Below are positions 51,845 through 63,694 of a stretch of 64,000 bases of DNA, piece after piece. The stretch comes from Sycobia sp. Sy_11 (taxonomy: Eukaryota > Arthropoda > Insecta > Hymenoptera > Epichrysomallidae). Position numbers and translations under genes: made by a program. Position 1 is the stretch's first letter. Each line of letters opens with the position of its first letter. The stretch is taken from positions 1,501,501 to 1,565,500 of the forward strand of contig JACCIC010000123.1 of assembly GCA_018907035.1 (NCBI GenBank), read 5' to 3'. The notes beneath the pieces are model-generated. The model saw only the letters and a list, made by a program, of their open reading frames with translations, was not told the DNA's origin and did not search any database.

Positions 51845-52567
51845 TCACGAAATTGAATTCACGAAACTGAAATCGATTGTGATAAATATTATTGTATTCT
51901 GTATTCTTTCATCTACGAAATCTATTGTTAAAAAAGTTGGTTCTATCTATTTGATCAAAAGTTGTTAAATATTTCCGCATTCGATTACGAAGTGTGCCGA
52001 TCCGGGACCCACGCTAGATAGTTTTCAACCTTCCAGTAAAAGGAAAATAATTTTCGCTTCGATTGCAAGTGACTAGTTCAAAAAATTTTGAAAATTAAAA
52101 AAATCTTTTAATCATTTTACTCATAAACTTAACCAATAAACATATCCAAGCTATTATACAATATAATAAATATTAAAATTAGAAAATATATACGAGCATT
52201 TGAGAAATCTTAACATACGTTCAGCCTGTTATATTTTATATATTTAATAACTGGTGATCTAACATAGACACAACATTTTTATAATATAGATTTTTAAGAT
52301 AAGCGAATGAAGAACAGATATAATACTCTAAAGATTAAATATCTATATATTTTTTTAACTGGCTAAGCCAATAAACCAATCACTTGTAAAGTTATCAATT
52401 TTTCTACTAGTGCCGGAATCCGAAGAGCATTATGGACCGCGCGCTACACAACTTACATAATTTGAAAATATTTGATAACTTTTGCTCTAATATTCACATC
52501 ATTTTTCAAAATCGATTTTGTAGATGAGAGTATAAGATGAAAGTAGTTTATTCAAAATCGATTTCAG
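51845..52567. repeat. Long foldback (inverted repeat) structure 1
   Basis: The left arm, from ACTGAAATCGATTGTGATAA (about 51847), matches the reverse complement of the right arm, from ACTGAAATCGATTTTGAATA (about 52567 inward). Matches continue through TTTCATCTAC, AAATC and CAAAAGTT for about 130-150 bp at roughly 75% identity by eye. The loop is about 420 bp. No coding. Probably a foldback or MITE-type element. Confidence 0.6.
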
Positions 52568-54424
52568 TTGAGAGTCGGGCATGGTACAATCTTTCCAACG
52601 ATTAAATTATGAATGTTTAAAAATTTTAGCAAGGCATATTTATTTTTAATTTAATTTCAAATTAGATTACAAAGAAAAGAGTAAATCAATTTAAAGTATG
52701 AGATTTTAGAACAAATTTACGAAATTTTCAAAAATTATTTTCATATTTGTAAACATTTTTAAGCAAAATCCTGAAATACGAATTCATAATTTCTATTAAT
52801 AGGTATAGAAGCTGTAAAAAATTACATACTATTATTAAATGTCAAATTCAAATTGGTTTGGAATTTGATAACGAATGATTTCATATACATATATTTCTAG
52901 CTCAATTATTTAATACAGTCACTGCGCTTTATGATTTGCAAAATATTTTTATGAACTCTTCATCTTTTAAGTAATGAAATTTTATCTCTCTTGTGCTTGG
53001 AATTCCAAAATCTGACCACATTATTTATATATATAATGTAAAGAATGACATTTAAATTTAAGCTAGAAGAGGAGAATAAAGATCTAGAGGAACAAAAGAA
53101 TGGCGAGCAATAAAGCAATAATATAATTATTGGTCGCAATTCTTATTGATTTTTAATTCTTGAATTAGTCGCAAGGCGGCGACACCTTGTGAGGTTGCTC
53201 GTTAAAATGTATGTATTTGAAGAATAGAGAGTGGGCGTATGCAGTGAGTGTAGAGAGAGGGAAAAGTTAAATCTCTGCTCCCCTGCTTTTGCTTCTTTTC
53301 TTTCCTTACTCGCTTTGGCTTTTGCTTTCTCTCTCAATTGCACGCTGAATCATCAAGCGATTTCCAAGACAGTGATGTCAAGCTGCCAAATCTGAACTAG
53401 CATTGCGGCTGATTTTTGCATAGACTTATATATTAGATCGCGCGCTTAAACGGACGCTCTGAAGCCCATATTGAAGGACAGAAATAGGACTAGAGTAGTG
53501 CTTTTTCTGTTACTTTGGAGAAAGCGTACGAAGACAGCCCAACAATAACAACGGTATAGACTATAGCAAAAACGTATATTTCTGCTGCATATATGTTTAC
53601 TGCTACTGTTCCCTACTTTTCTTTTCTCCCTACTTCCTCGTTTGTAAGAAAGAGACAAAACGACTCCCTCTATTACTCTCTCATTCTGGTTGAGGCTTCA
53701 ACTCTGTTTCCAGAACGTGTGGTCTAACATATACGTCTATGCATTTTTGATCAGCTTTTCACATCGAAAGCGAGTCGAGTTTCCACTTCTTCTCTCTATC
53801 CTCCATATTGCAAACCATCGGACAGCTTCAGGAACGTACATTAAAATGTTTCAAGAAATAACAGGCAAGAACGAAAATCAAGATCATAACTACTGTTTCT
53901 ATATTATTAGATTATAAATTCCGTATTAAGAACGAAAATTAAAATTCAATTTATCTTATGTTTTTATGAATTGTAATGAGAGTATTTAGACATTTTTTCA
54001 AATAGAATTTTCACTATTTAAATCATGACATCTTCAAAAATACTATTTTCTGCTATTTTATATCTGTTTCAATTATTTGTAATTAATTATAACTTATACA
54101 TATGTTGTAAGAAAGAACTGTCAGAATATGAATAGGAAATAAATAAAAAATTATTTAATTTAAAAAAGATCAGGTATACAATACTAAATTTATGAAACCT
54201 GGACAGAAATAATTATACATGCTACTTACACAATACAATACTATTCAGTGCCGTTCTCGCTTTATGATAAAACTAAAAATAAACTCTTTCTTCCAAAAGA
54301 GATTACTTATTAAATAACCGTAACAATACTTTGATAAAGTCCGAATGTGTGACAGAACTACCTGTAAAGGCAACACGTTTGAACGCGCATCTATAATTAT
54401 CCGTGCTTACTCGGATAATATAAT
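52568..54424. other. Region without recognisable gene
   Basis: Mostly AT-rich, with a more balanced block 53140-53860 containing CT-rich tracts (for example 53273-53335 and 53604-53690). No motif on either strand; short open frames only. Confidence 0.45.
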
Positions 54425-54575
54425 CGAGACCTACGATGGCTCGATCACTAGAACAAAAAACTAGTAACTTTGTGATCCGAGTTCAAACCTCCGTCTCGAC
54501 CGATTGACTCAGGCATCGCTGTAATAGCATACATGTGCTTTGTTTACAAGCATCGATATTTGGAAACATTAATAG
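54425..54575 (+). mobile_element. tRNA-Thr-derived SINE, copy 2
   Basis: TCGAGAC near 54424 pairs with GTCTCGA at 54493-54499 as an acceptor stem. TGGCTCGATCACTAG gives the D-arm/A-box side, AACTAGTAACTTT the anticodon arm (loop CTAGTAA, Thr AGT) and GTTCAAACC (54481-54489) a good B box. The tail ATGTGCTTTGTTTACAAGCA is shared with copy 1 at 10337-10503 (opposite strand). Confidence 0.75.
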
Positions 54576-54662
54576 ATCAACGTTAAATAACAGAAAAAAG
54601 AATAATATAATTACCTAGAGTTTCCGCGTATAATTCCCAATACATCCTTATAATAGACTCTA

Positions 54663-54704
54663 CTATATATATATATATATATATAGTAGATATATATATA
54701 TAGT

Positions 54705-54757
<53 letters not shown>
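54663..54757. repeat. (TA)n array with TAGTAGA interruptions
   Basis: Alternating TA broken twice by TAGTAGA. Longest such array in the window. Confidence 0.95.
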
Positions 54758-54758
<1 letters not shown>

Positions 54759-54847
54759 TTCGCTGTGCAAGTGCTAAATTTACAACGTATATAAAACTTA
54801 ATACTTAAAAAACAAAAGGACCAAATTTTTTAGAGTGATATTAGTAA

Positions 54848-55372
54848 TCGATACTTTCCTCAAACTGGTGAATCTGCCATAAATTAGTCAGTTGCCATCT
54901 TTTTCCAAGCAAAAAACTCTTCTAAGCCTTAATCCTCTAAATTAGGGTTCGAACCATAAACTCACAAAATGCAAGAAATATATAATCTTTTAAAATAATT
55001 AATATTTATAAACAATTAAAAATTATTTGTTTTTAGTTTTTCATAATAAGTACAACAAATTTCGAATTTTAAAAATCGGTTAATATTTACCGTTTTACAT
55101 TAAACATATATGTGATCTGAGGGGTTGTCGTATCTAATATATAAATTCTTATTATTAACCGATTTTTACCATTCAAATTTCATTTTAAATGTGAAAATTT
55201 GTTCAATAGTGCTAACATATTATTGTTTATAAATTGTTTAAATTATAAAAATTTTTTTTTCACTGTATAACTCCTCATATGGTGCAAACCCTAATTTAGA
55301 GGATTAGGGTGCGCTCGAGTCTCTACCTGCAAAAAGGGTCAGAGTCCAGATTATCGGAAAGTATCATTTTCA
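54848..55372. repeat. Long foldback (inverted repeat) structure 2
   Basis: The arms share GATACTTTCC at the outside, CTAATCCTCTAAATTAGGGT in the middle (54933-54952 and, reversed, about 55283-55306) and TAAAAATCGGTTAAT at the inside (55069-55083 and, reversed, about 55157-55171). Arms are about 230 bp with gaps; the loop is about 70 bp. No coding. Likely a foldback/MITE element. Confidence 0.7.
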
Positions 55373-55950
55373 CTTTTTCTATTTCTTTTAACAGCCCTTA
55401 TAAAAATTTTTATTGCCTTGCTTCGACAAGTTGACCTACTTTTTGAAGGAAAAATTTTTCATTTAAACACTATTTATACCTATTTATTATTATAATTGAA
55501 TAATTCTTTTTTGCCAGTCGATTTTTAAAGAGTAGATCTACATGTTATAAATTTAGCAGCCAAGTTGAAACATATTTACTTGGTAAAAAAGGGTATCGAA
55601 AATAACTGTTTTTGCCTATTTTTGACGGTTTTTAAACGTTATTATTTCTATGATATTTTTTTTTAAATGAAAAAATGGGTATCTACAGTTCGTATACATT
55701 TAAATCTGGAGCCAAAAGTATATGTCTTTATTATAATTTTATGTCATAGAAAAATGAATATGAAAATTACTCAATGTTAATCTCCATAAGAAAATCGTGC
55801 CTTCAGTAATAGTTGTAAATATTAATTTAAAAATCTGAAAAAAAATCACCAGTTCTATTTAAAGTATATACTTGAATATTTTGGGTTGTGCCGAAAAAAA
55901 TTTCGACCTTCGTCATTTTGGCGCAGTCTAATATATATATACACGATACA
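55373..55950. other. Region without recognisable gene
   Basis: AT-rich DNA between the foldback and the deleted mariner. Nothing identified. Confidence 0.5.
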
Positions 55951-56899
55951 TACGAGGTCAGACAATCAAGAAATGTGACAAAATTAAAAAATCGAGTATA
56001 TTTAAAAATTCAGGTACATCGCTGCGATCCTTTTCAAAGTAGTTTCCTTCCGCATCTATATTACATATATACTTATTCGAGCGAGTTTTATAGTTTTCGT
56101 AACATTTCTCGAACACTTCTAGTAGGACCTCTCCGAGTACCCTCATCACAGATTCTTTGATATCTTTAATGAAATCCCAATTTCAACCTTTGACGAATTT
56201 TTTCAAATGGGAAAATAGGAAAAAGTCGCAGAATAACATATTCGATGAATAGGGCAGTTGTGGTAACATTACGATGTCTTTAAACGCCAAAAACTGAGAG
56301 ACACTGAACGCACTATGGCAGGGAGCATTGTTGTGATACAGAACTCAAGCCTTCATGATCTCTGGACGCACTCTAAGCACACATTTTCGTAATTTTTCGA
56401 GCACATTGCGGTAAAATACTTGATTTACGGTTTGTCCAGGTGGTACAAATTCTTTGTGAACCACCCCTTTGCTGTCGAAGAAGCAAATGAATATGGTTTT
56501 CATTTTGGATTTGCTCATTCTCCGCGCATCGTCTTTGACGCTCTCACTGCTTTTTTTAAAATCGGCATGCCACCGAAACAGCTGATAACGATTCAGGACA
56601 TCACTACCATAAATTTTAAGCACTTTTTCGAAAGTTTCTGTCGCGTCTTCGCCGAGTTTCGTACAAAATGTTATTCGCGCACCATTGCTCTAAATTTCTC
56701 TGTTCCATTTTCGTGACATGCATTACTCGCGCGTTGTTGCAAAATACTAAACAGCTGGCGAAAAAATTATCGTACAACGGTCGTCAAGGTCTCAATCGAG
56801 AAAGTAGGGATCTACTATTACGGTGGCAGAGTTACAGGTTCGCAGTGTTACCACAGGGCGAGAAATAAAATCGATCGCATTACTTAATTGTCTATCCTC

Positions 56900-56902
<3 letters not shown>
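55951..56902 (-). mobile_element. Mariner element, fourth copy, internally deleted
   Basis: Ends are inverted: left TACGAGGTCAGACAATCAAG and right, reversed, CACGAGGATAGACAATTAAG, both continuing to AATG-GA words. Length about 950 bp versus 1.3 kb for a complete element. A broken transposase lies on the minus strand. Surrounded by (TA)n on both sides. Confidence 0.8.
56160..56740 (-). pseudogene. Mariner transposase fragment, fourth copy
   Basis: The N-terminus MEQRNLEQWCANNIL is near 56706. The frame 56623-56345 reads VLNRYQLFRWHADFKKSSES (helix-turn-helix side), DDARRMSKSKMKTIFICFFD and SKGVVHKEFVPPGQTVNQVF, YRNVLEKLRKCVLRVRPEI. The region with the first catalytic Asp is deleted: the DNA-binding part jumps directly to the KTIFICFFDSKGVV block. 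Downstream only scattered traces remain. Confidence 0.75.
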
Positions 56903-56949
<47 letters not shown>

Positions 56950-57017
56950 CATAATATAATTTAAAATTATTTTTTTTAATTTATAACTATTATGTAAATC
57001 CCTAAAAAATAGGTTTA

Positions 57018-57054
<37 letters not shown>
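56903..57054. repeat. Two (TA)n arrays
   Basis: (TA)n at 56902-56946 and about 57020-57054, separated by AT-rich DNA. Confidence 0.9.
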
Positions 57055-57059
<5 letters not shown>

Positions 57060-58920
57060 TAGTCGAAATGATCAGATAAAACTATATGTTAAGCTAATTA
57101 CTACAGAAGTTTAATGCCTTGTTTCTAGGTGTCTTCATAAAGAAATACTTTGTTTATGGCTTAAAATGTTTAGCATTTCTACGAAAGATATTTTTAATTG
57201 GAAATATTATAATATTAATGCTATTTTCTATTAAATGAAAGTTTTGGTGACTAATTTATATGTCTTTGTTTTTTGATCAAATATTTTATCATTCGATTTA
57301 TAACGTTTCGAGGATGTGTGTACATAGAATATATCTCAGCGAGTATACTACTCAGCACTTTAATACCCACAAAAAATATTTATTTTATATGCAACAATAA
57401 ATATTTGATGATATAATATAATTTTTTATATATTTTATGTAATCATTAGAAACCTATTAACTTTCAACTTCATTTAACCATCTATTTATGAATTTCACCT
57501 GTATTGTATTTCTATTCTAGTTTTTCATAGCCGTCCTATATTGAAAACTACAGCTTGCCATATGGTTTCTCATAAAATTATTTATTAAAGTATAAATATT
57601 GAACACTTTGTTCTTAAAAATTAATTTACTAATCAAGAATAAAAAATATGAAAAAATTCTATATACGTCGAATAATATTATTTTTTTTATACGTGTACAT
57701 TGCATAATGCTGACTTAGAAAGAACTTATATAATAATTTCGTAGGAAGCAGAGAATTAATGAATCATTCTGTTGAAATTTAGTAATATATTTCAATTTGC
57801 TCACGGATGAAATACCTTTGGTTTGGCAATGTGGTAAGTTTGATAAGATACTGAACTTCAGGTAAATAATGAGTAGAAATTAATTAATTTATAAATGTAA
57901 AGATGTTAACATGAGGCTAATTCATAATTACCACTTACATCTTGCATCGAAAATTGGGTTTCGACGGATTTTAAACAATATATAGAATTGTGTCGAAATT
58001 AACACAACTTGAATAAATGACAGTCAGATACCTCAAGTTAACCTTTAGATTGTAATAATTTAGTAATATTATTACACGTATAATAAGTTTTACTATATAC
58101 AGAGTTAATCCTATACCTATGTAAACAATATCCTTATCAATAAGTTTTACTACACTGAGTAATGATAGTATGTGCTACAAGCAGTGATTTACACATTGTA
58201 TTGTAAGCATTATACAAGTATGTATACTAAATAAAACAATTGATCGAATTGGTACAAATTCCAAATCAAAAATATCTTGGACTCTGTCGAACGAACTACA
58301 CACAATATTTAGCACAGAGATTGTAATATTATTCTATTAATTTGTATAAAAGCAATAAATATAAATATGAATGTGCCAATTTAAGATTGAACGGAAAACA
58401 ACAATCGATATAAATAAATATATTTTGCTCTTTTCTCATTTGTATAATAGAAAGATTTTTTGTTTATGGCTTCGAACTTCTGATGTACATGTTATAATTC
58501 AACTACTTTATAAATAAGAAAAGATTATCGTACAATTACCAGAATTGTAATTAAATTCTTTTTGATATATTAAAATGTTTTCACTTCCCACTGTCTCATT
58601 TCCAAGGCCATATTGATTTTCTATTTATATTATAAAATATCCGACAAAAATGCCAAAATCCGAATCCCTTATTCCAGTTTTTCTGCTTTCTTGGATGTAT
58701 AGAGGCTAATTTATATTCCGCGGTGATTTTGTTTTCTAGCGTTTTGGACGTAAAAAGTCCACCATGAAGCAAGAGAAGAAAAAGAGAAAATAAACGTTCA
58801 TGTAAAAGGAATGTAAAGGATTAGAGCGGTTCTGACCTGGTACGGGCTCGCAAATCAGCCTCAGCTCCAGGATAAAGAACGATTACATCAAAAGCAATCA
58901 CAGAGAGGTATAGATACCAT
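57055..58920. other. Region without recognisable gene
   Basis: AT-rich DNA with short open frames only. No transposon ends, tRNA-like or ribozyme motif seen. Confidence 0.5.
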
Positions 58921-58936
58921 ATCGCTTTATGTGCTA

Positions 58937-59151
58937 TACATACATATATACATACATACATACATCATACATACATCACATACATCATACATACATCATA
59001 CATACATCATACATACATCATACATACATCATACATACATCATACATACATCATACATACATACATACATACATCATACATACATCATACATACATACAT
59101 ACGTACACACACGTGCACGCGCGCAGACACACACACACACACACACACACA
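58937..59151. repeat. (CATA)-type minisatellite and (CA)n
   Basis: Tandem units of about 11 bp (ATACATACATC and variants) from 58937 to about 59103, followed by GTACACACACGTGCACGCGCG and (CA)n at 59127-59151. It lies about 170 bp upstream of the putative promoter of the LIM gene. Confidence 0.95.
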
Positions 59152-59159
59152 TGTACGTG

Positions 59160-59434
59160 TTGCCTTTATACAAGCCGATGTACAAGAGCACGGACGTGGG
59201 GCATGCGCCTCACGACTCGCAGGCGAACGCACGTTCGCACGTTCCATCGAAGTGGAAAAGTAAATGTTACGTTAAAATTTTGCCGCGGACTCGCGAACCG
59301 CGGGAAAGGCCCACTCGTGGCATCAGTACGATCTCGACACTCCGCCGCTAACATACGTAAGGCTACCACCGCAGTGTAATCCCGTTGTTCGCGCGACCGA
59401 TCATCGACCGACCCGCTGAGCACCAACCGTCGGC
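59160..59434 (+). promoter_or_regulatory. CpG-rich promoter/5' UTR of LIM gene (putative)
   Basis: Composition changes sharply to CpG-rich (for example CCGCGGACTCGCG near 59283). An arthropod initiator-like TCAGT lies at 59323-59327, about 110 bp before the ATG at 59435. No clear TATA box. Assignment rests on position ahead of the LIM exon. Confidence 0.45.
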
Positions 59435-59474
59435 ATGTCAAGCTGTCCCAAATGTGGCAAACCCGTATATTTCG
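59435..59474 (+). CDS. First coding exon of a CRIP-type LIM protein
   Basis: ATG at 59435 encodes MSSCPKCGKPVYF plus the first base of the next codon, then a perfect donor GTGAGT at 59475. Single-LIM cysteine-rich proteins (CRIP family) start MPxCPKCxKxVYF and, as far as I recall, have an intron after this Phe in phase 1, exactly as here; the next residue in the family is Ala (GCN). CPKC supplies the first two zinc ligands of the LIM zinc finger. The remaining exons are not visible up to 64000, so the first intron is longer than 4.5 kb or runs past the window. It is the only host coding sequence I can support. Confidence 0.7.
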
Positions 59475-60790
59475 GTGAGTGCTTTTGCGGGATTTCGTAT
59501 TCAGGTTTCACTCTGATTTCGCGTGCGGCAGGCGCATGCGAAGCAGCTGCGAATTCTCGGTTTGAGCGCTCCTTTATTTTTATAAAAGTTGTTATTGTTG
59601 CGTTTGTTGATTGTTGTCGCTGTTATCGTTGTTACTACTGTTATTGCGGTTATTATTGTTGTCGTTGTCATCATTGCTGTTGTTATATGTACATAGCCAG
59701 CAGAACTGCACATTCTCGATTTCGTGTCTCCTTCCTCGAGGTGTAGCGGGAAATTATTTCGATTTTTCAGCTGATCCTAATTTTTTTCCTTTTGGTAGCG
59801 CGTTCGTTACTTTCGTATATAAATTGTATTTGTTATATTGTATTATATATATTATACTGTTACTTTTTTTCTCTTCTCGGCCTATTATTTCTCGCTAATT
59901 CCTCGTAATCTTAACTCTCGCTAATCTTACTGCTGGCAAGAATATGAACGTGCTGCGCCACTTGAAAAGTCAAGTAAATCTTTGTAACTTTCGACAGGAA
60001 TATCTTCTACGTATAGGAGGAAGTAAAGAACTTTTCTTTTATTTATCCGGAATAATTATTATACGGCTTCGTAGTCCCCCCCCCCTATTTATTTAAATGA
60101 TTATTCTTATACATTACGCAGACAAAATTAATACATTTTTAAAAATATTCTAGTCTTTTTATATGTATCAAAATAAAGATCTTTTAACGAATAATATGAA
60201 TTTTCACTCATTGCAATTGTTAAAGTTGTATTTCATCAAAATGTGTTTAATGAAGTTCAATATTTGATCTGTGACTGCATTTTCTTTTACGTAAATAATT
60301 GTTATCTATTGATCGATTTAGAATTTTACAGCTACTCTAAACCAAAAGTTATCAAAACATTCTTTATCTAAAATCAGTAGCGTTCCTAAATATAAGATTA
60401 AATATTTGTTTTGCACTTTTGACTATCTAATTAATTTTAATAAGGAAATAAGAAATAATGTCAGCAGATATTATATAAACGTTTGCAATTTAGAATTCAG
60501 AAAAATAATCTAAGACAAGAATAACGAAAACGTTTAGAATTTTTGTTTTGTTTTAAATTATTATGTACCTGTAGTTTCAATACAAAAAGCAATATATTTT
60601 TGTTTTAAGAGTCTCGAATTTCCGATATATACGATAAGATGATGGTGACATCAGCGACTATCCGTGATCTCATTCTTATTAGCGACTAGTAGAGAAATTA
60701 ATTGCAATGGTTTTCAGAACTAAACAGAATGTTCTGCGCTACCGACTTTTCAGGGACGTAGCTTATTATAATTTTTGAGAAGTGGAGCTC
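59475..60790 (+). other. Start of LIM gene intron 1
   Basis: From the donor onwards no further LIM exon is seen. A (TGT)n-like tract lies near 59587-59685. The rest is AT-rich. If the LIM call is right, all of 59475-64000 is intronic and the later repeats are insertions in the intron. Confidence 0.45.
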
Positions 60791-60794
60791 GCAT

Positions 60795-60826
<32 letters not shown>

Positions 60827-60963
60827 TATAGTAATCGTTAAGGTTGAGGTTGCCCAGGCTTGGGTTTCCAAGCGATAATGAGTCATACATACGCATCGGC
60901 GTAATGCACTAAGCAACAAGATGTTTACGGTATCGTTTGTCACCCTTGTATAGAAGCTTAGTA

Positions 60964-61021
<58 letters not shown>
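60795..61021. repeat. Two (TA)n arrays with balanced DNA between
   Basis: (TA)n at about 60797-60822 and 60971-61021 enclose about 150 bp with a less AT-rich composition (around CCCAGGCTTGGG at 60853). No element was recognised in it. Confidence 0.8.
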
Positions 61022-61023
<2 letters not shown>

Positions 61024-61364
61024 GAGCCCTACTGAGATTTGAGAGATATTGTCCAATCTTTTCAAAATGAAGAGGAGTCCGAACCTCTAAACGTTTCTGT
61101 TGAGTAACTATAGCTGCAACTATCGCTGTACTTGTAATTATTTCGCCCATCTGCTTTTGCTCAAAATTTATATATTTATGTATTTTGGGTTACTAATGAC
61201 GAATATCATAGTGGCTTTGTACATATTTTGAATTATCATAGAATCAGAAGAAATCCTTAAAAATGGTGGTTTTGATCATTTATTTGGGAAACTACTATAC
61301 ATATAAAAAAATATTTTTAATAAAATTTGTAAATGTAAAAAAATATTTTTAATAAAATTTGTAT

Positions 61365-62244
61365 ATTCAGCCTGAGGCTTTATATTCGCACACTGTACAG
61401 TTTTATTGTCTCCTGAATATTGCTGTTGATTTTTCTTAAAGAATCTGTAGTCCTTTATGAGGTGATTATCTCTGCCACATTCGAAACACTATAATTTCTT
61501 TAATATATAATACTATAATTCTTTATAATTCAAAACACTATAAATTCTTTATAATTTTGTTATTTTTATTTCTATTATTTTTCTTTTCAAAATTATCTTT
61601 TGCTTTAAATAGTTTATTTTTATAAGTCGCTGCTTCTCCACCAGCTAAAAGAATTTTTTTAGTTATATCACCACTATCATTTTTTAATTTAACTTCGTGA
61701 TCCAATATTCTGGATTTTACGAAAGCCAACGTTATATTTTCTTCTGACAGGACCTTAATTGCTGTGATGACACCATAATACGTAGTAGGCAATGATAACA
61801 GTAAATGCGAGACTTTATCCATTTCCTCCAGTCTTGTGCCTGCAGCAAGTAATTCCGAAATTAAGTCGTCAAAAGTAGTGAAATGCTGTATTAATGAGTC
61901 ATCTCCCTGTAGTTTCAGGCCTAGCAATTTCTTCTGAATTGCTAACTGCGTTGCCAGACTTTTTCTCTCATAAACCATATCTAAATTTTGCAAAACTGTT
62001 TTTGCTGTATCATTGGCTTTTACAAAACCGAGAAAATATATATAAAATATAGACACTCCACTATTACACCTTTTGCAATGCGTTCAGACTTTTTTCACTC
62101 TTTTGTCATTACTGCAGGGACTTGCTCATCAAGTACGTGCAATAAATCAGCTTTAGATAGGAGAGAGCCGATTCTAAATTTACACACACTATATTTTGCA
62201 CCGTTAAAATGCTGACTATTGCTTTTTGTTTTAACGGATTCCAT
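61365..62244 (-). pseudogene. Copia Gag fragment
   Basis: ATG at 62244 (MESVKTKSNSQHFNGAKYSV) followed by LLHVLDEQVPAVMTKE and a stop, then a shifted 172-codon frame to 61538 with FVKANDTAKTVLQNLDMVYE, LATQLAIQKKLLGLKLQGDD and DKVSHLLLSLPTTYYGVITA, the UBN2/Gag region of Copia elements. A zinc knuckle follows near 61490-61450 (CFECGRDNHLIKD), with its last Cys replaced by Tyr. It belongs to a different family from the full-length Copia. No protease or later domains and no LTRs, so it is an isolated Gag piece. Confidence 0.8.
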
Positions 62245-62896
62245 TTTTCACTTAATAGAAAAAACTTTTATTTTATTAATAGATTACGCTATCAACAAAA
62301 TCACGGAAAGTTCACTCGTGAAATCTGGGCTGATAACCTATTATATTTTTATTCAATATAATAGGTAGAATATTAAAATACAGATACACGACATAATCTT
62401 TTAACCTGAACTTTATTTCAAACAAGGAAAGAAAAGACGCCTGTTCAAACGAAAGGACGAATCAAGACTAACTATAATACTCGAAATTAAAAACTCTGCA
62501 AGCCTTTGTGAGAAGATTAAAATCTATGAAAAAACTTCAGGAATCTAAACAATAAACTCATAAACCATTTCCTGCTTAGGGCAGCAAAGACGCAGGTTGT
62601 AATAAGACCAAGTGGACACAACTGTTTACATATCTTTTACAATGCTATCCAATATTTAGTTTTAAGTATTTTTTGCTTTATTTTTTATAGAAAGCTAAAA
62701 TAATTTAACAGGAAGTATTCAATCTATATAATAATAAATCTATTTCTCTACAAACATAACAAAGAGTGTTTGTGCGTATCAACAAGGTATGACAAATTCA
62801 AAGTTTTAGTAAAAAATATCTTATGTAAATCTCATTAAAATAGGCAATTTTGCGTTTATATATTAGTATTATAATAAACATATATATTTATATATC

Positions 62897-62936
<40 letters not shown>

Positions 62937-63254
62937 ATCATATCATACTTTATATCATTATCATTACTAATTTATAAAGACAAAGCGTATTTTTTTGTTT
63001 GTACACGATAAACAAAAAAACTACTAAACCAATTGTTCTGAAATTTAACATATAGATTCTATATTATCTTGGGAAGGACATAGGCTTTATTGTTTCTCGT
63101 ACATCATTTTACTTTTAACAATAAATTAACAGTTAATAATAAGTTGACAGTTTTAGTAGTCAGGTTCACCAGCGGTCAGTAGGTGGCTTCTTAAATCACG
63201 AACATCAACTCAAAATAATCCACTTAAAGTATTAATACTAAGTCAGCTCAAACG
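62245..63254. other. Region without recognisable gene
   Basis: AT-rich DNA with a (TA)n tract at 62899-62932. Nothing else seen. Confidence 0.5.
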
Positions 63255-63638
63255 AATGTTCATATCTAACTTTGGGATTCATATCCTAAAGAAGATCTAA
63301 CGTTAGTCTATATTACCCTTTTTGTTCTTCAGGTTAATCTGACACTACTCTCACGCCTTATGGATATCTTTGTAAATGATTTTTGTAAATTTTATTTTCT
63401 CTTACGTGGGGAAATCTCTCTCTCTCTCTCTCTCTCTCTGCCTCTCTGTCTTTCTTTCTCTTTATCTTATAAAATGGTTGTGTATGCCAAATCATACTGA
63501 ATATAGTTTGTAACGACAAATTATATTTTTATTTTTATACATTATATTACCTTCAGAATTGTGACAAGAGACTGTTTTTTTTAGTTTGAACAAAATAAGT
63601 GATATCAAAATAGGGTTCTATTACCAGCACCCCGAAAC

Positions 63639-63694
<56 letters not shown>

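Noticed and set aside
44280..51900. LTR pair for the Gypsy element
   Set aside because: I compared the 44.0-45.5 kb and 51.4-52.0 kb regions by eye and found no direct repeat with TG...CA ends.
54425..54499. tRNA-Thr gene
   Set aside because: Stems are imperfect, the A box is degraded, and the same tRNA-like head with the same extra tail occurs at 10337-10503, so it is a SINE.
58937..59103. Regular short repeats resembling a CRISPR array
   Set aside because: Units are about 11 bp (CATA-type) without unique spacers, in animal DNA. It is a minisatellite.
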